64,000 nucleotides of DNA from Candidatus Scalindua sediminis (GTDB taxonomy: Bacteria; Planctomycetota; Brocadiia; Brocadiales; Scalinduaceae), in contig VSDH01000009.1 in the NCBI GenBank assembly GCA_008636105.1, forward strand, positions 28,954-92,953, in the 5' to 3' direction. Numbering within the stretch: the stretch's first letter is position 1; each line of letters starts with the position of its first letter. This document shows, piece after piece, positions 9,168 through 18,758 of the stretch. The position numbers and the translations under genes are program-made. The notes below the pieces were generated by a model. The model did no database searches. It worked only from the letters and a program-made list of their open reading frames with translations, and was not told the origin of the DNA.

Positions 9168-10215
9168 ATGGCTCATAATTTCTCTCAGGTAAAATTTATC
9201 CAGGTTCATTTTTGAGTTAGAGTTATTAAACAATCGATTTGCAGTTTAGAGGGGGAGGACTCGTTAGTATTTTTAAAGATTTACTAATAGGCCCAATACA
9301 ATAAACCTTCCTTCCTGTTGTATTGGAAACTTCATTATATATCTTTAGAAATTAGATAGTGCTAATGTGGTGTGGGTGATTGCTTCAGCACTCTCCTTTA
9401 TAACTTTAGTAGCTTGCAATAATGGATCGTAGGCCACTATTTTATAAAGGTAAATAATGATTATCCCCCCCTCTTTTAAAAGATTGCTATTAAGAAATGT
9501 TTATAGTGCAACATAATAGTCGATTGTCAATATAGTTCACATTTTCTCTTTACCGCATTTCTAACAATTGAGACTGCTTTTGAGTTAATAAAAGTAGATT
9601 CCAATTCAGGGGGGGGGTAATCTTTTTAATGTCTTTAAAGATTAAATAAATATCAATATTAGTGTTGAGAGTGTTTTGCTTTAGTATTTCACATTTATAA
9701 TTGTAGTAGCATGCAATAATCCGACCATGAGCCACTACCTTTTAGGTGTGGAAAAACACAAACCTTCGACAAATATTTAATCGAAAGCCAAATAATTGGT
9801 TACTCTCGTTGATTTAAGAAATGACTATTTGGTCAACTCGGCATAAGATATAATAAATTTGTATAATGACATGTTACGCATTTTAGTTATATTATAATTC
9901 TATTTGCGTAACCAAAATATTACAAATATATTATTGGGTTGACTAAATAGTTTTTTTTTGATTTAACCTTTATGAATTTTACTAAATAAAATTTTTTTGT
10001 GTATACTTAAGCAAGGAATAAGTGATTATCTAACCTTTTTGCAATAACATACTATTAAATGCATGGTCATATATATTTTCAAAAATGGCATCTATAAACT
10101 ATTTTTTGAGAATGATTCTGTTGTATAATTAAAGCACACTTGTCTGAGACTATTATCTATAGGTAAACCCCTGCGGATCAATTGTAATAAAATAACACAT
10201 AGACTACGTTTTATC
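9168..10215. other. Long intergenic region between urtA and urtB
   Basis: About 1.05 kb without a gene. It holds a hairpin with a 9-bp stem just after urtA (CCAATACAA 9293-9301 with its complement 9318-9326), which may stop or process the urtA transcript although no T-run follows. It also holds two diverged copies of a block of about 45 bp (near 9405-9450 and 9695-9745, both with TAGTAGC, TGCAATAAT and GCCACTA), a C7 tract at 9465-9471 facing a G9 tract at 9609-9617, and the large palindrome at 9824-9951. The urtB promoter should lie here. Confidence 0.6.
9824..9951. repeat. 128-bp imperfect palindrome (MITE-like or large stem-loop)
   Basis: The outer arms ACTATTTGGTCAAC (9824-9837) and GTTGACTAAATAGT (9938-9951) pair with one mismatch. 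Inward, ATAATAAATTTGTATAAT pairs with the complement of ATATTACAAATATATTA, and GTTACGCA with TGCGTAAC, around an AT-rich loop near 9880-9900. Nothing in it is coding. It may be a miniature transposable element or a structured leader of urtB. Confidence 0.7.
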
Positions 10216-11886
10216 ATGAATAGTAATATGTTTATATTAAATCTTAATAAAAATAAAAGTGCTTTATTAAATCAATTTTACTTTAATTTCTCTAAGCAAA
10301 TAGCAATTTTTCTGATTATTTTCTTATTATTACCTTTCGCTAATGTGGCTTATTCAGAAACCGTATCCGAAGAAGAATTAGATTATTACGTTTCTATGCT
10401 ATCAAGTGAGCGTGCGAAAGTTAGAAAAAGAGCCATTATAGAACTTGCAAAAATTGGAGGTTCAAAAGCCGAAGATGCACTGAATGATTTATGGAATGAT
10501 GAGATGGTTGAAGATATAATTTTCGCGATAGAGCTTGCTTTGGATACGATCCATTTAAAGAGTACCGATACAAGTACTCGACTGACAGGTGCAAAGGAGA
10601 TAGGCGCAAAGGCAGGAACACTTTCTGCAACTTCTGGTTTGGAAGGTGAGATACAAGCGGAAGAACTTTTTCAACAGATTGTGGTAGATCCATCGCAGAA
10701 GCGAAATGTCATTGATACTCTGCATCATGCCTTAGAAATCGAAAAAAATAAGAAGGTAAAGCATAAGATTGAAGAGGCTATTCAAAAATTTAGACTAGGA
10801 GACAGTGATGCAAAAGTCCGTAGAGAAGCAGCCGAATACTTTGGTGAAGTAGCTGATCCTGATAATGTTATGGTTTTAGGAAGGGCACTGTATAAGGAAA
10901 AGGACGAAGAGGTAAGGGCTGCTTTAGAAAAAGCAGTTGCCAATGTAGAATGGAACGAACAAGTCGCTATTACACTCAAGCAACTATTTAACGGTTTTAC
11001 CATCAGCTCACAATATCTCCTTATTGCTCTTGGCCTTGCAATTACCTTTGGAGTAATGGGTGTCATTAACCTTGCTCATGGTGAGTTTATGATGTTAGGG
11101 TGTTATGTCGCCCTGGTGTCACAGTCTATTTTTGCAAGTTACTTTCAACCTGTTTTAGGGCTCTATTGGGCGCTGGCTATACCATTAGCTTTTATTTTTA
11201 CAGCGGGTTTGGGATGGGGGTTAGAACGTGGTGTTATTCGCTTTTTGTATAAACGACCTCTCGACACCTTGTTGGCGACATGGGGTGTTAGCTTAATTCT
11301 TCAGCAAGCGATAAGAAATTACTTCGGCGCTAATAATATTGATGTACCAAGTCCAAGCTGGCTTCTTGGGGGAATTGATCCCCTGGTTGGATTGCATTTA
11401 CCATTTAAGAGATTGTATATTATTGGTTTTACGATTTGTGTTGTTACTGCTGTATATTGGTTATTTTATCGAACTCGTTTTGGCTTAAAGATAAGAGCAG
11501 TGATGCAGAACCGCAATATGGCCAATTGTTTAGGTATTTCCACCCAGAGAGTAAATGCCTTCACCTTTGCGCTTGGTTCGGGATTGGCTGGAGTTGCTGG
11601 TTGCAACATGAGTTTATTGTCGTCTGTAGGCCCTTCTACTGGTCAGAATTATATTGTAGATTGTTTCATGGTAGTGGTTCTAGGTGGTGTTGGTAAAATT
11701 GTGGGGACTATAGCAGGCGCCTTTGGATTGGGTGAGACCAATGCGATACTTGAATTTTTTACATCCCCCAATATAGGTAAGGCTGTGGCATTTATTCTTG
11801 TTATTATATTCTTACGGTTTAGACCCACGGGCTTTTCTGCTACTTCAGTGCGTGAGGATAAAGGCATAGTAAGTATAACCGGTTAA
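10216..11886 (+). CDS. Urea ABC transporter permease UrtB with HEAT-like N-terminal domain
   Basis: A 556-residue protein. A signal-like segment (about 28-45) is followed by a roughly 200-residue soluble part with HEAT-like helical pairs (VSMLSSERAKVRKRAIIELA, FRLGDSDAKVRREAAEYFGE). The membrane part begins near residue 265 with ISSQYLLIALGLAITFGVMG and carries the branched-chain/urea permease signatures MGVINLAHGEFMMLG and LGISTQRVNAFTFALGSGLA. UrtB pairs with UrtC to form the inner-membrane channel. The periplasmic N-terminal region is usual in the UrtB family, so the fusion is not novel. No clear Shine-Dalgarno sequence precedes the ATG. Confidence 0.95.
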   Translation: MNSNMFILNLNKNKSALLNQFYFNFSKQIAIFLIIFLLLPFANVAYSETVSEEELDYYVSMLSSERAKVRKRAIIELAKIGGSKAEDALNDLWNDEMVEDIIFAIELALDTIHLKSTDTSTRLTGAKEIGAKAGTLSATSGLEGEIQAEELFQQIVVDPSQKRNVIDTLHHALEIEKNKKVKHKIEEAIQKFRLGDSDAKVRREAAEYFGEVADPDNVMVLGRALYKEKDEEVRAALEKAVANVEWNEQVAITLKQLFNGFTISSQYLLIALGLAITFGVMGVINLAHGEFMMLGCYVALVSQSIFASYFQPVLGLYWALAIPLAFIFTAGLGWGLERGVIRFLYKRPLDTLLATWGVSLILQQAIRNYFGANNIDVPSPSWLLGGIDPLVGLHLPFKRLYIIGFTICVVTAVYWLFYRTRFGLKIRAVMQNRNMANCLGISTQRVNAFTFALGSGLAGVAGCNMSLLSSVGPSTGQNYIVDCFMVVVLGGVGKIVGTIAGAFGLGETNAILEFFTSPNIGKAVAFILVIIFLRFRPTGFSATSVREDKGIVSITG

Positions 11887-11963
11887 TAAACTTAGGTGCG
11901 CAGACCTTACTCCAATGAGAGGACATGCGTAATTAAGGTTATGAACTTTTAAGCTAGACAATA

Positions 11964-13202
11964 GTGGCAAATACAAATCACGAAAAAAAATGGTCACATC
12001 CTGCCCTTACAGGTAGCAGGGTGAAAGAATGGAGTATAACAGGAGGTGTTCTCTTTGCATTTCTAATAGGGATTCCCCTGCTTAGTGCACTTCCAAGTGA
12101 TGACGCTTGGTATAAGATAAGCAATTTTCGTTTGAACCTACTTGGAAAATTTTTGTCCTTTGCTATCGTAGCGGTGGGGTTGAACCTTGCCTGGGGATAT
12201 ACGGGTATTTTAAGCCTTGGGCAGGGGGTATATTTTGGACTCGGTGCATATATTATGGGAATGTACCTTTTGCTAAAGGTGGGTGTTGCCGGTCACTACG
12301 AAAGCGTTTTGCCTGATTTCATGGTATGGAATGGACTTACAGAAATGCCTTTGTTCTGGAGACCAATGTATTATGCCGCGGTAGCTCTACCACTTGTTAT
12401 CATTGTCCCTGTTGTGGCATCGATAGGGCTTGGTTATTTGACATTTAAGAGCCGTGTTAGGGGTGTATATTTTGCCATAGTAACTCAGGCAACGGCCATG
12501 ATACTTATGCTTACACTAATTGGTAATCAACCATATACGGGTGGAACAAACGGTTTAAATGATTTCAGAACTATTTTTGGAATGCCACTCAGGGGACCCG
12601 ATTTGCCAAAAACTGAGTTTAAACTTTATCTGGCAACTGTAGTTATACTATTCGGAGCTTATGTATTGTCCCGTTGGATAGTACGTTCTAAATTAGGAAG
12701 GGTACTGACGGCAATACGTGATGACGAACAACGAGTCCGTTTTACTGGTTATGACGTTGCAAATTTCAAAATATTTATTTTTGCAGTCGCTGCTGCCTTT
12801 GCTGGTATCGGTGGGGCCTGTTTTGTTCCACAAGTGGGAATTATAGCTCCGGCTAATGTGGGGATTGTACCTTCTATTGAGATGACGTTATGGGTTGCTG
12901 TTGGTGGAAGAGGGACATTGGTAGGTCCTGTAATAGGTGCAATTCTCGTGAATTCTTGCAAAAGTGGATTTAGCGAATTATATCCTGGTTCTTGGCTGTA
13001 TTTCTTAGGTGCATTGTTTCTCGGTGTGGTTGTTCTTTTCCCCCAGGGAGTCGCAGGTATAGCACGCTTTTTTAGGCGATCACGTGTGGGAGAGAAGACA
13101 TTAGCAGAAACAACGGTTACTACAGACGGCGGGAAAAAAATCAACAAGTTCTTTTCAAAACTAACACTAAAGAAACACAAAGGAAAAACAAAAGGATCAT
13201 AA
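11964..13202 (+). CDS. Urea ABC transporter permease UrtC
   Basis: A 412-residue inner-membrane permease of the LivM/UrtC type, the second channel subunit. After a short cytoplasmic N-terminus come about ten hydrophobic segments with the family motifs NLAWGYTGILSLGQGVYFGL, GRVLTAIRDDEQRVRFTGYD and FVPQVGIIAPANVGIVPSIE. The start is GTG, since no in-frame ATG lies before the first membrane helix. The site before it is weak. A highly basic tail (KKINKFFSKLTLKKHKGK) ends the protein and is probably cytoplasmic. The 77-nt gap to urtB and the same direction indicate one operon. Confidence 0.95.
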   Translation: MANTNHEKKWSHPALTGSRVKEWSITGGVLFAFLIGIPLLSALPSDDAWYKISNFRLNLLGKFLSFAIVAVGLNLAWGYTGILSLGQGVYFGLGAYIMGMYLLLKVGVAGHYESVLPDFMVWNGLTEMPLFWRPMYYAAVALPLVIIVPVVASIGLGYLTFKSRVRGVYFAIVTQATAMILMLTLIGNQPYTGGTNGLNDFRTIFGMPLRGPDLPKTEFKLYLATVVILFGAYVLSRWIVRSKLGRVLTAIRDDEQRVRFTGYDVANFKIFIFAVAAAFAGIGGACFVPQVGIIAPANVGIVPSIEMTLWVAVGGRGTLVGPVIGAILVNSCKSGFSELYPGSWLYFLGALFLGVVVLFPQGVAGIARFFRRSRVGEKTLAETTVTTDGGKKINKFFSKLTLKKHKGKTKGS

Positions 13203-13252
13203 AGCTTTGAAGATTGATTTAAAATAAAATGGTAAGCAGAAGATGGTGATTT

Positions 13253-14038
13253 ATGCGCAAAGAAACGATTTTATACGTAGAAAATGTGACAGTTAGCTTC
13301 GATGGTTTTTTGGCATTGAAGGATTTAAATTTCTACATGGGTTATAATGAACTTCGCGTTGTTATTGGTCCTAATGGGGCTGGAAAATCGACAATGTTGG
13401 ATGTGATTTGTGGCAGGACAAGACCCGTTAAAGGGCGAGTGATTTTTGGAAAGGATGAATTAAGCATTACAAAAATGTCGGAACATGGTATCGTACAACT
13501 TGGAATAGGTAGAAAATTCCAGACACCTTCTTTATTTACAAATCTCCCAGTACACGCGAATTTTGAATTATCTTTACGTAAAAAAAGGGGTGTATTTAGT
13601 ACATTATTTGCAAAATTGACCTCAGAAGACGATGATAAAATCCATGAGATTTTAGAAATGGTCGGATTGGTTGAGAAGCGTCATGAAATGGCTGGCTCAC
13701 TTTCTCACGGTGAAAAACAATGGGTTGAGTTGGGAATGGTTTTATCTCAGGACCCACAGTTGTTGCTGTTAGATGAACCAGTTGCTGGTATGTCTATTGA
13801 GGAAACGGATGAAACAGCAAAAATCATTAATAGAATTGCCGAAAGTTTAGGAAACAAATCTATCGTTGTGATAGACCATGATATGGATTTTGTTGAAAAA
13901 ATAGCGCGTAAGGTATCTGTCTTGCATGATGGTACGCTCTTGTGTGAGGGAACCTTTAAAGAAGTCCAAAGAGACGAACGCGTAATAGAGAAATATTTAG
14001 GTAGGAAGAAGGGAAAGGAAGAGGAGAGCAAGACATAG
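13253..14038 (+). CDS. Urea ABC transporter ATPase UrtD
   Basis: A 261-residue ABC ATPase that powers the UrtBC channel. Walker A is GPNGAGKST (about residue 40), the signature region is SLSHGEKQWVELGM, and Walker B is LLLLDEPVAGM, with the switch His in VIDHDMDFVEKIA. The signature has SHGE in place of SGGQ, which is usual for UrtD and LivG-type proteins. It is 50 nt after urtC. Confidence 0.95.
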   Translation: MRKETILYVENVTVSFDGFLALKDLNFYMGYNELRVVIGPNGAGKSTMLDVICGRTRPVKGRVIFGKDELSITKMSEHGIVQLGIGRKFQTPSLFTNLPVHANFELSLRKKRGVFSTLFAKLTSEDDDKIHEILEMVGLVEKRHEMAGSLSHGEKQWVELGMVLSQDPQLLLLDEPVAGMSIEETDETAKIINRIAESLGNKSIVVIDHDMDFVEKIARKVSVLHDGTLLCEGTFKEVQRDERVIEKYLGRKKGKEEESKT

Positions 14039-14083
14039 AGAAATATTTATGGGGGGATAAATAATCTATGTTGGGAGATAAAA

Positions 14084-14833
14084 ATGCCGAAAAGTGAGAT
14101 AAAAACGGAAAAAGATGCAAAGTCGAAAGATGATATAATGTTAAAGCTTGAGGGTCTGCATCTTTATTATGGGGAGAGTCATGTAGTTCATGGTATTGAT
14201 TTAGACCTTCCTGCGGGAAACACTACTGTTATATTGGGACGAAATGGTGTGGGAAAGACAACGCTGTGTAGAGGAATTATGGGGGTACTTCACAACAAGC
14301 ACGGGAAAGTTTCTTTTGAAGGTGAAGATATTTCTAGGTTGGCACCTTTTAAACGAGCCAGACTAGGTTTTGGATATTGTCCTCAAGGACGTGATATATT
14401 TGCTAATCTTACTGTATACGAAAATCTTTTGGTGGCATTAGAAGCAAGGAGAGACGGCCTTTTGAAGGTACCAGAGGTAGTTTATGAATTATTTCCCATA
14501 TTGAAAGATTTTAGACAAAGAAAGGGAGGTGACTTAAGCGGAGGGCAACAACAGATGTTGGCTTTAGGACGGGCAATGGTAGTGGATCCAAAGCTCTTAA
14601 TCCTGGATGAACCCACTGAAGGGATTCAGCCTTCGATTATTATGGAGATCGAAGATGTGATTCATCGCATCAAAGAAGAGTTTGGAGTGGCTCTTATATT
14701 GGTGGAACAATACTTAGAGTTTGCATGGGATATTGGCGATGAATTTTGCATTATTGCCAAAGGTCAAGTCATAGAAAGAGGGAATCCTAAAGACGTTGAT
14801 ATGGAAACCATTAAAGAACATTTAACAGTATAA
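14084..14833 (+). CDS. Urea ABC transporter ATPase UrtE
   Basis: A 249-residue ABC ATPase, the second nucleotide-binding subunit. Walker A is GRNGVGKTT (about residue 56), the signature is LSGGQQQMLALGRA, and Walker B is LLILDEPTEGIQPSII. UrtE is the LivF-like partner of UrtD. A lysine-rich N-terminal stretch of about 20 residues (MPKSEIKTEKDAKSKDD) precedes the domain. It is 45 nt after urtD and completes the urtABCDE set. Confidence 0.95.
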   Translation: MPKSEIKTEKDAKSKDDIMLKLEGLHLYYGESHVVHGIDLDLPAGNTTVILGRNGVGKTTLCRGIMGVLHNKHGKVSFEGEDISRLAPFKRARLGFGYCPQGRDIFANLTVYENLLVALEARRDGLLKVPEVVYELFPILKDFRQRKGGDLSGGQQQMLALGRAMVVDPKLLILDEPTEGIQPSIIMEIEDVIHRIKEEFGVALILVEQYLEFAWDIGDEFCIIAKGQVIERGNPKDVDMETIKEHLTV

Positions 14834-14905
14834 TTTAATGAATAAAGGAAGGTCTCTATCTTTGCTATTTACTGACGTGAAGGTTTAAGGAGATCATATA
14901 AAAGT

Positions 14906-16645
14906 ATGGATACACAAATTGTTGCGGATACCTTATGGACTCTCATTGCCGCAATACTCATTTTATTGATGGGGTTGGGTTTTGCTTGTGTAGAAAGTGG
15001 TTTTACTCGTGCCAAGAATAGTGTAAATATTCTTTCAAAGAACTTTATAGTTATTGCTACGGCAACAATTGCATTTTGGTTTTTCGGCTTTGGACTTATG
15101 TTTGGTGATGGTAATCCCCTTTTTGGATTAAAAGGAATTATGTTTATGAGTGGAGATGATAATAGCCCTTTGGCTGGTGATAACTATAAGGGAGTATATT
15201 CGGCGCTTAGTTGGGTTGGTATTCCTTTAGCTGGAAAATTTTCCTTTCAGATGCTTTTTGCAATGGTTGCCGCTACTATTATCTCAGGTGCCGTTGCAGA
15301 GCGTGTTAAATACAATGCATTTATAGTTTTTTCATTCTTAATGGTTGCATTCGTGTATTCCGTTTCCGGGCATTGGATTTGGGGTAACGGATGGTTATCT
15401 AGAATGGGAATGTTTGATTTTGCAGGATCGACAGTCGTTCACTCAGTTGGAGGATGGGCAGCATTATCGGGTATTTTGCTTTTAGGGCCCCGTTTTGGGA
15501 AATACAACCCTGATCGTTCCATTACAGCAATTCCTGGACACAACATGCCTTTAGCCTTAATTGGTGTATTTGCCTTGTGGATCGGTTGGTTTGGCTTTAA
15601 TGCAGGAAGTGCAATGGCCGCTAATCCAGTATTAATAACCCATATAGCACTTACAACAAATATGGCAGCATGTACAGCCATTCTGGGGGCCACAATTGCT
15701 TCCTGGACTATCTTGAAAAAGCCTGGTTTCGGTATGACACTTAACGGTTGTTTAGGTGGGCTTGTTGCTATAACAGCTTCTTGTGCAGTTGTGAATGTTG
15801 CCAGTGCTGCCATTATAGGGTTTGTTGCAGGATGGTTAGTTGTGTTATCTGTCATGTTTTTTGATCGAGTAAGGATAGATGATCCTGTAGGTGCTTTATC
15901 AGTACATCTGGTTAATGGCATTTTTGGCACTTTATGTGTCGGACTCTTTGCAGAGGGACAATATTTACCAGAACGTGTCGGAAATGGATTGTTCTTTGGA
16001 GGAGGAGGTTCTTTATTGGGCGCACAGTTTATGGGTGTGTGGACCGTTGCCTTATTTGCTTTTTCGTTATCAGGCATTTTCTGGCTAATGCTGAAATATA
16101 CGATTGGAATTCGCGTAGATGTCAGTGAAGAGTTAGAAGGTCTTGATATCGGAGAGCACAACAATGTTGCATATCCGGAATTTGTAAAAAGGCTCACGGG
16201 TGATATTTTTGGTTCCATGGCAAAGACCATTGTTGGTGTTAGTGAAGTTCCACAAGAAGAGTCGCCTCAGCCTGTCAAGGTTTTTTCAAAAGGAAGTTCT
16301 GCAATACAAAAGATTGAAGCCATCATCCGCCCGGAAAGACTTCCTTTTGTGAGAGATGCTTTAGAGAAGATAGGGTGTCCTGGCATTACGGTGAGTCAGA
16401 TAGATGGTCAGGGAATACAAAAAGGTATTACACACCAATGGCGAGGAGAAAAGTTCAAGGTAGACCTCCTGCCAAAGACGAAGATTGAAATCATTGCTGA
16501 AAAAGCGGATATTGACAAGATTGTGAATGCGATTCTTAAATCAGCTAAAACCGGTTCTTTTGGTGATGGTTTGATATCCGTCTGTGATACAAGTGGTATT
16601 ATTAACATTAGAACTGGTGAGGAGGGTTCTGCTGAAATTGATTAA
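14906..16645 (+). CDS. Ammonium transporter fused to a C-terminal PII domain
   Basis: A 579-residue fusion. Residues about 1-415 are an Amt channel with the paired pore His regions visible in SGHWIWGNGWL and GALSVHLVNGIFG. There is no cleavable signal peptide, as the first helix starts at about residue 8. A linker of about 50 residues leads to a full PII domain (about 468-579) beginning IQKIEAIIRPERL. Against E. coli GlnB numbering the PII part keeps Q39 and K58 (2-oxoglutarate contacts), but Tyr51 is Phe, Lys90 is Leu and Arg101 is Asn. It can therefore not be uridylylated at 51 and probably binds ATP poorly. PII normally acts as a separate plug on Amt. The gene follows urtE by 72 nt, suggesting that released ammonium and urea uptake are handled together. 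Confidence 0.93.
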   Translation: MDTQIVADTLWTLIAAILILLMGLGFACVESGFTRAKNSVNILSKNFIVIATATIAFWFFGFGLMFGDGNPLFGLKGIMFMSGDDNSPLAGDNYKGVYSALSWVGIPLAGKFSFQMLFAMVAATIISGAVAERVKYNAFIVFSFLMVAFVYSVSGHWIWGNGWLSRMGMFDFAGSTVVHSVGGWAALSGILLLGPRFGKYNPDRSITAIPGHNMPLALIGVFALWIGWFGFNAGSAMAANPVLITHIALTTNMAACTAILGATIASWTILKKPGFGMTLNGCLGGLVAITASCAVVNVASAAIIGFVAGWLVVLSVMFFDRVRIDDPVGALSVHLVNGIFGTLCVGLFAEGQYLPERVGNGLFFGGGGSLLGAQFMGVWTVALFAFSLSGIFWLMLKYTIGIRVDVSEELEGLDIGEHNNVAYPEFVKRLTGDIFGSMAKTIVGVSEVPQEESPQPVKVFSKGSSAIQKIEAIIRPERLPFVRDALEKIGCPGITVSQIDGQGIQKGITHQWRGEKFKVDLLPKTKIEIIAEKADIDKIVNAILKSAKTGSFGDGLISVCDTSGIINIRTGEEGSAEID

Positions 16646-16669
16646 CCGGAAATTATTCAAATCTGCCCG

Positions 16670-17863
16670 ATGAAAATATTTGTTATTCTGCAAATAGTGT
16701 TGTGCAATACATTTCTTTCCAGCTGGACTTTTTCTGACAATTTAAAGTCCTACTATCCTTTAATAAAAAAAAATACAGGTATGATTAGTTTTGATAATAT
16801 ATCTGAAGATACAAATATAACCAAAGTAAAGAATACAAAATCGTCTGTAAGGTACCAGCCTGACATCTTTTTTGAAGAACCGATCTACAATTTTGGTAAA
16901 GTATACAAAAATGAAGATGTTGAACATGTCTTTGTATTTAAAAACCGTGGAACAAAAGAACTAAACATAGAGAGGATAAAGGCTTCATGCGGTTGTATTG
17001 TATTAGAAACAACTACCCGGAATGTATCTCCAGGAATGACCGGAATTATTGTTACAATCCTTAGAAGTGGTCCAGATACAGGTACTATAACCGAAAGTAT
17101 AAGTGTATATTCAAATGATCCAGATAACCCCGTTTATGCTCTTAAGCTGTCAGGAGAGATAATAGAAGATATTAAAATAAATCCAAAGCAGGTAAGATTT
17201 GGATATGTTTCCAAGGGTGAAAAAGCACAGGCTGAAGTAGATATACAACCACGTCCCGGATTTAATCTAGAAATAAAAGACGTGATATCATCTAACCCCG
17301 TCGTTATTATTAAGTACAAGAAAGATGAACGGGAGAATAAATATATTGTTGAAGCCACATTAAAAGAAGATACAATGGTTGGGGAATGGACAGGTAATAT
17401 CTATATACTTACCAATAGCGAGAGACAAAGCCGGGTGATAGTTCCTTTTTCCGGAGAGGTACTGGGAGATGTTCGAATATACCCATCGCATTTATATTTT
17501 GGTGTTATCAAAAAAGGTAGTGAATGTGTTAAATCGGTATTTATTACGTTACTAAAAGAAAAGATAGAAGTTGAAAAGGTTGAAGTTCAACCTGAATTTT
17601 TAGTTTCAGAAATCGTAACAGACCCTCGAAAGAATATTGTTGAAGAAAGGCACGAGATCCTATATTCAAACTTTTGGGAGGTCTCCACAGACTTTCCTCA
17701 AAAGAAAATTGTTGGGGGGGAAAAGGTACGTCTTAGAATTCTTACTAAAGTAAGAAAAGACGCACCTGCTGGAGAAATAAACGGTGTAATAAAGGTATAT
17801 ACAAATAGTGAAATACAACCGATTATTAATATTCCTGTATCTGTAACGATAACCGATAAATAA
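16670..17863 (+). CDS. Exported DUF1573-type protein
   Basis: A 397-residue protein with a hydrophobic N-terminus (ILQIVLCNTFLSSWTF) that looks like a signal peptide. The region about 65-165 matches the DUF1573 pattern, an immunoglobulin-like fold: FVFKNRGTKELNIERIKASC, GCIVLETTTRNVSPG and SVYSNDPDNPVYALKLSGE. Two further beta-rich segments follow, the last with VYTNSEIQPIINIPVSVTI. DUF1573 proteins are common in Planctomycetes and Bacteroidetes and are of unknown role. A CGC motif in the first domain is typical. It lies 24 nt after the Amt-PII gene and before ureA, so it is probably transcribed with them. Confidence 0.85.
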   Translation: MKIFVILQIVLCNTFLSSWTFSDNLKSYYPLIKKNTGMISFDNISEDTNITKVKNTKSSVRYQPDIFFEEPIYNFGKVYKNEDVEHVFVFKNRGTKELNIERIKASCGCIVLETTTRNVSPGMTGIIVTILRSGPDTGTITESISVYSNDPDNPVYALKLSGEIIEDIKINPKQVRFGYVSKGEKAQAEVDIQPRPGFNLEIKDVISSNPVVIIKYKKDERENKYIVEATLKEDTMVGEWTGNIYILTNSERQSRVIVPFSGEVLGDVRIYPSHLYFGVIKKGSECVKSVFITLLKEKIEVEKVEVQPEFLVSEIVTDPRKNIVEERHEILYSNFWEVSTDFPQKKIVGGEKVRLRILTKVRKDAPAGEINGVIKVYTNSEIQPIINIPVSVTITDK

Positions 17864-17954
17864 TTATTTTAACTTAACTTTTAGAGTCGGAATGTGATGA
17901 ACATTTGTAGGACTAAAATGACTAAGGGCAATTAAGAAAGGAGATTGTTTTGTC

Positions 17955-18257
17955 ATGATGTTGACACCACGTGAGATTGATAAGATGCTTATTTATTCTG
18001 TAGCCGATTTAGCGAAAAAACGAATGTCACGTGGTTTAAAACTGAATTATTCTGAGGCAATGGCCGTTATTACAGAGGCTATTCTTGAGGGAGCAAGGGA
18101 TGGTAAAAGTGTTGCTGACTTAATGCAGTTCGGAAAGAAGATATTAAACAGAGAAGATGTAATGCCACGCGTACCGGAGATGATACATTTGGTACAAGTA
18201 GAGTGTACATTTCCTGATGGAACGAAATTGGTTTCTTGTCATGATCCTATTGTGTAA
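17955..18257 (+). CDS. ureA: Urease gamma subunit
   Basis: A 100-residue UreA. It matches the family through the N-terminal [40 protein letters not shown] and the C-terminal [20 protein letters not shown]. It is the smallest urease subunit and forms the active trimeric complex with UreB and UreC. A GAAAGGAG site lies upstream. Two adjacent ATGs (17955 and 17958) are possible starts. Confidence 0.97.
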   Translation: MMLTPREIDKMLIYSVADLAKKRMSRGLKLNYSEAMAVITEAILEGARDGKSVADLMQFGKKILNREDVMPRVPEMIHLVQVECTFPDGTKLVSCHDPIV

Positions 18258-18349
18258 GATAAATATTAATTATTTAGCATTTAAAAAGTGGCCTTAGGAA
18301 TATTGAAAGTTGCCAAGCCAAGTAAATATTTTTCGATGTTGGAGGAAAT

Positions 18350-18721
18350 ATGAGTGGAACTGTTAAATATATTACTAGTAATAGTTCAATGGAAATTAAT
18401 GCTGGACGGGTTACTGTCAAAATGTCTGTAAAGAATACAGGTGATCGTCCTATTCAGGTAGGGTCTCACTTCCATTTTTTTGAGACTAACAGGGCACTGG
18501 ATTTTGATAGAAAAAAGTCGTTTGGGATGAGGCTAAATATACCTTCAGGATCTTCCATTCGCTTTGAACCGGGCGACGAGAAGATGGTCGAATTGGTTCA
18601 ATTGGGAGGCAAAAGAGTCGTTATGGGGTTAAACAGTTTAGTAAATGGGAGCACCTCTGCAAAAGGAGCATTAGAAGCCGCATTGAAAAAAGCAAAGGAA
18701 TTGGGTTTCAAGGGTGCTTGA
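18350..18721 (+). CDS. ureB: Urease beta subunit
   Basis: A 123-residue UreB with the conserved [39 protein letters not shown] and [17 protein letters not shown] segments. UreA, UreB and UreC are separate genes here, as in most bacteria, and not fused as in Helicobacter. GGAGG precedes the ATG. The last 25 residues ([18 protein letters not shown]) are a helical tail. Confidence 0.97.
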   Translation: MSGTVKYITSNSSMEINAGRVTVKMSVKNTGDRPIQVGSHFHFFETNRALDFDRKKSFGMRLNIPSGSSIRFEPGDEKMVELVQLGGKRVVMGLNSLVNGSTSAKGALEAALKKAKELGFKGA

Positions 18722-18758
18722 ATCTTTGATTCTATTATAATATTAAAAGGTGTTTCTT

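Noticed and set aside
10216..11886. HEAT-repeat and UrtB fusion as a new architecture
   Set aside because: UrtB proteins of many bacteria normally carry such an N-terminal periplasmic region, so it is family-typical.
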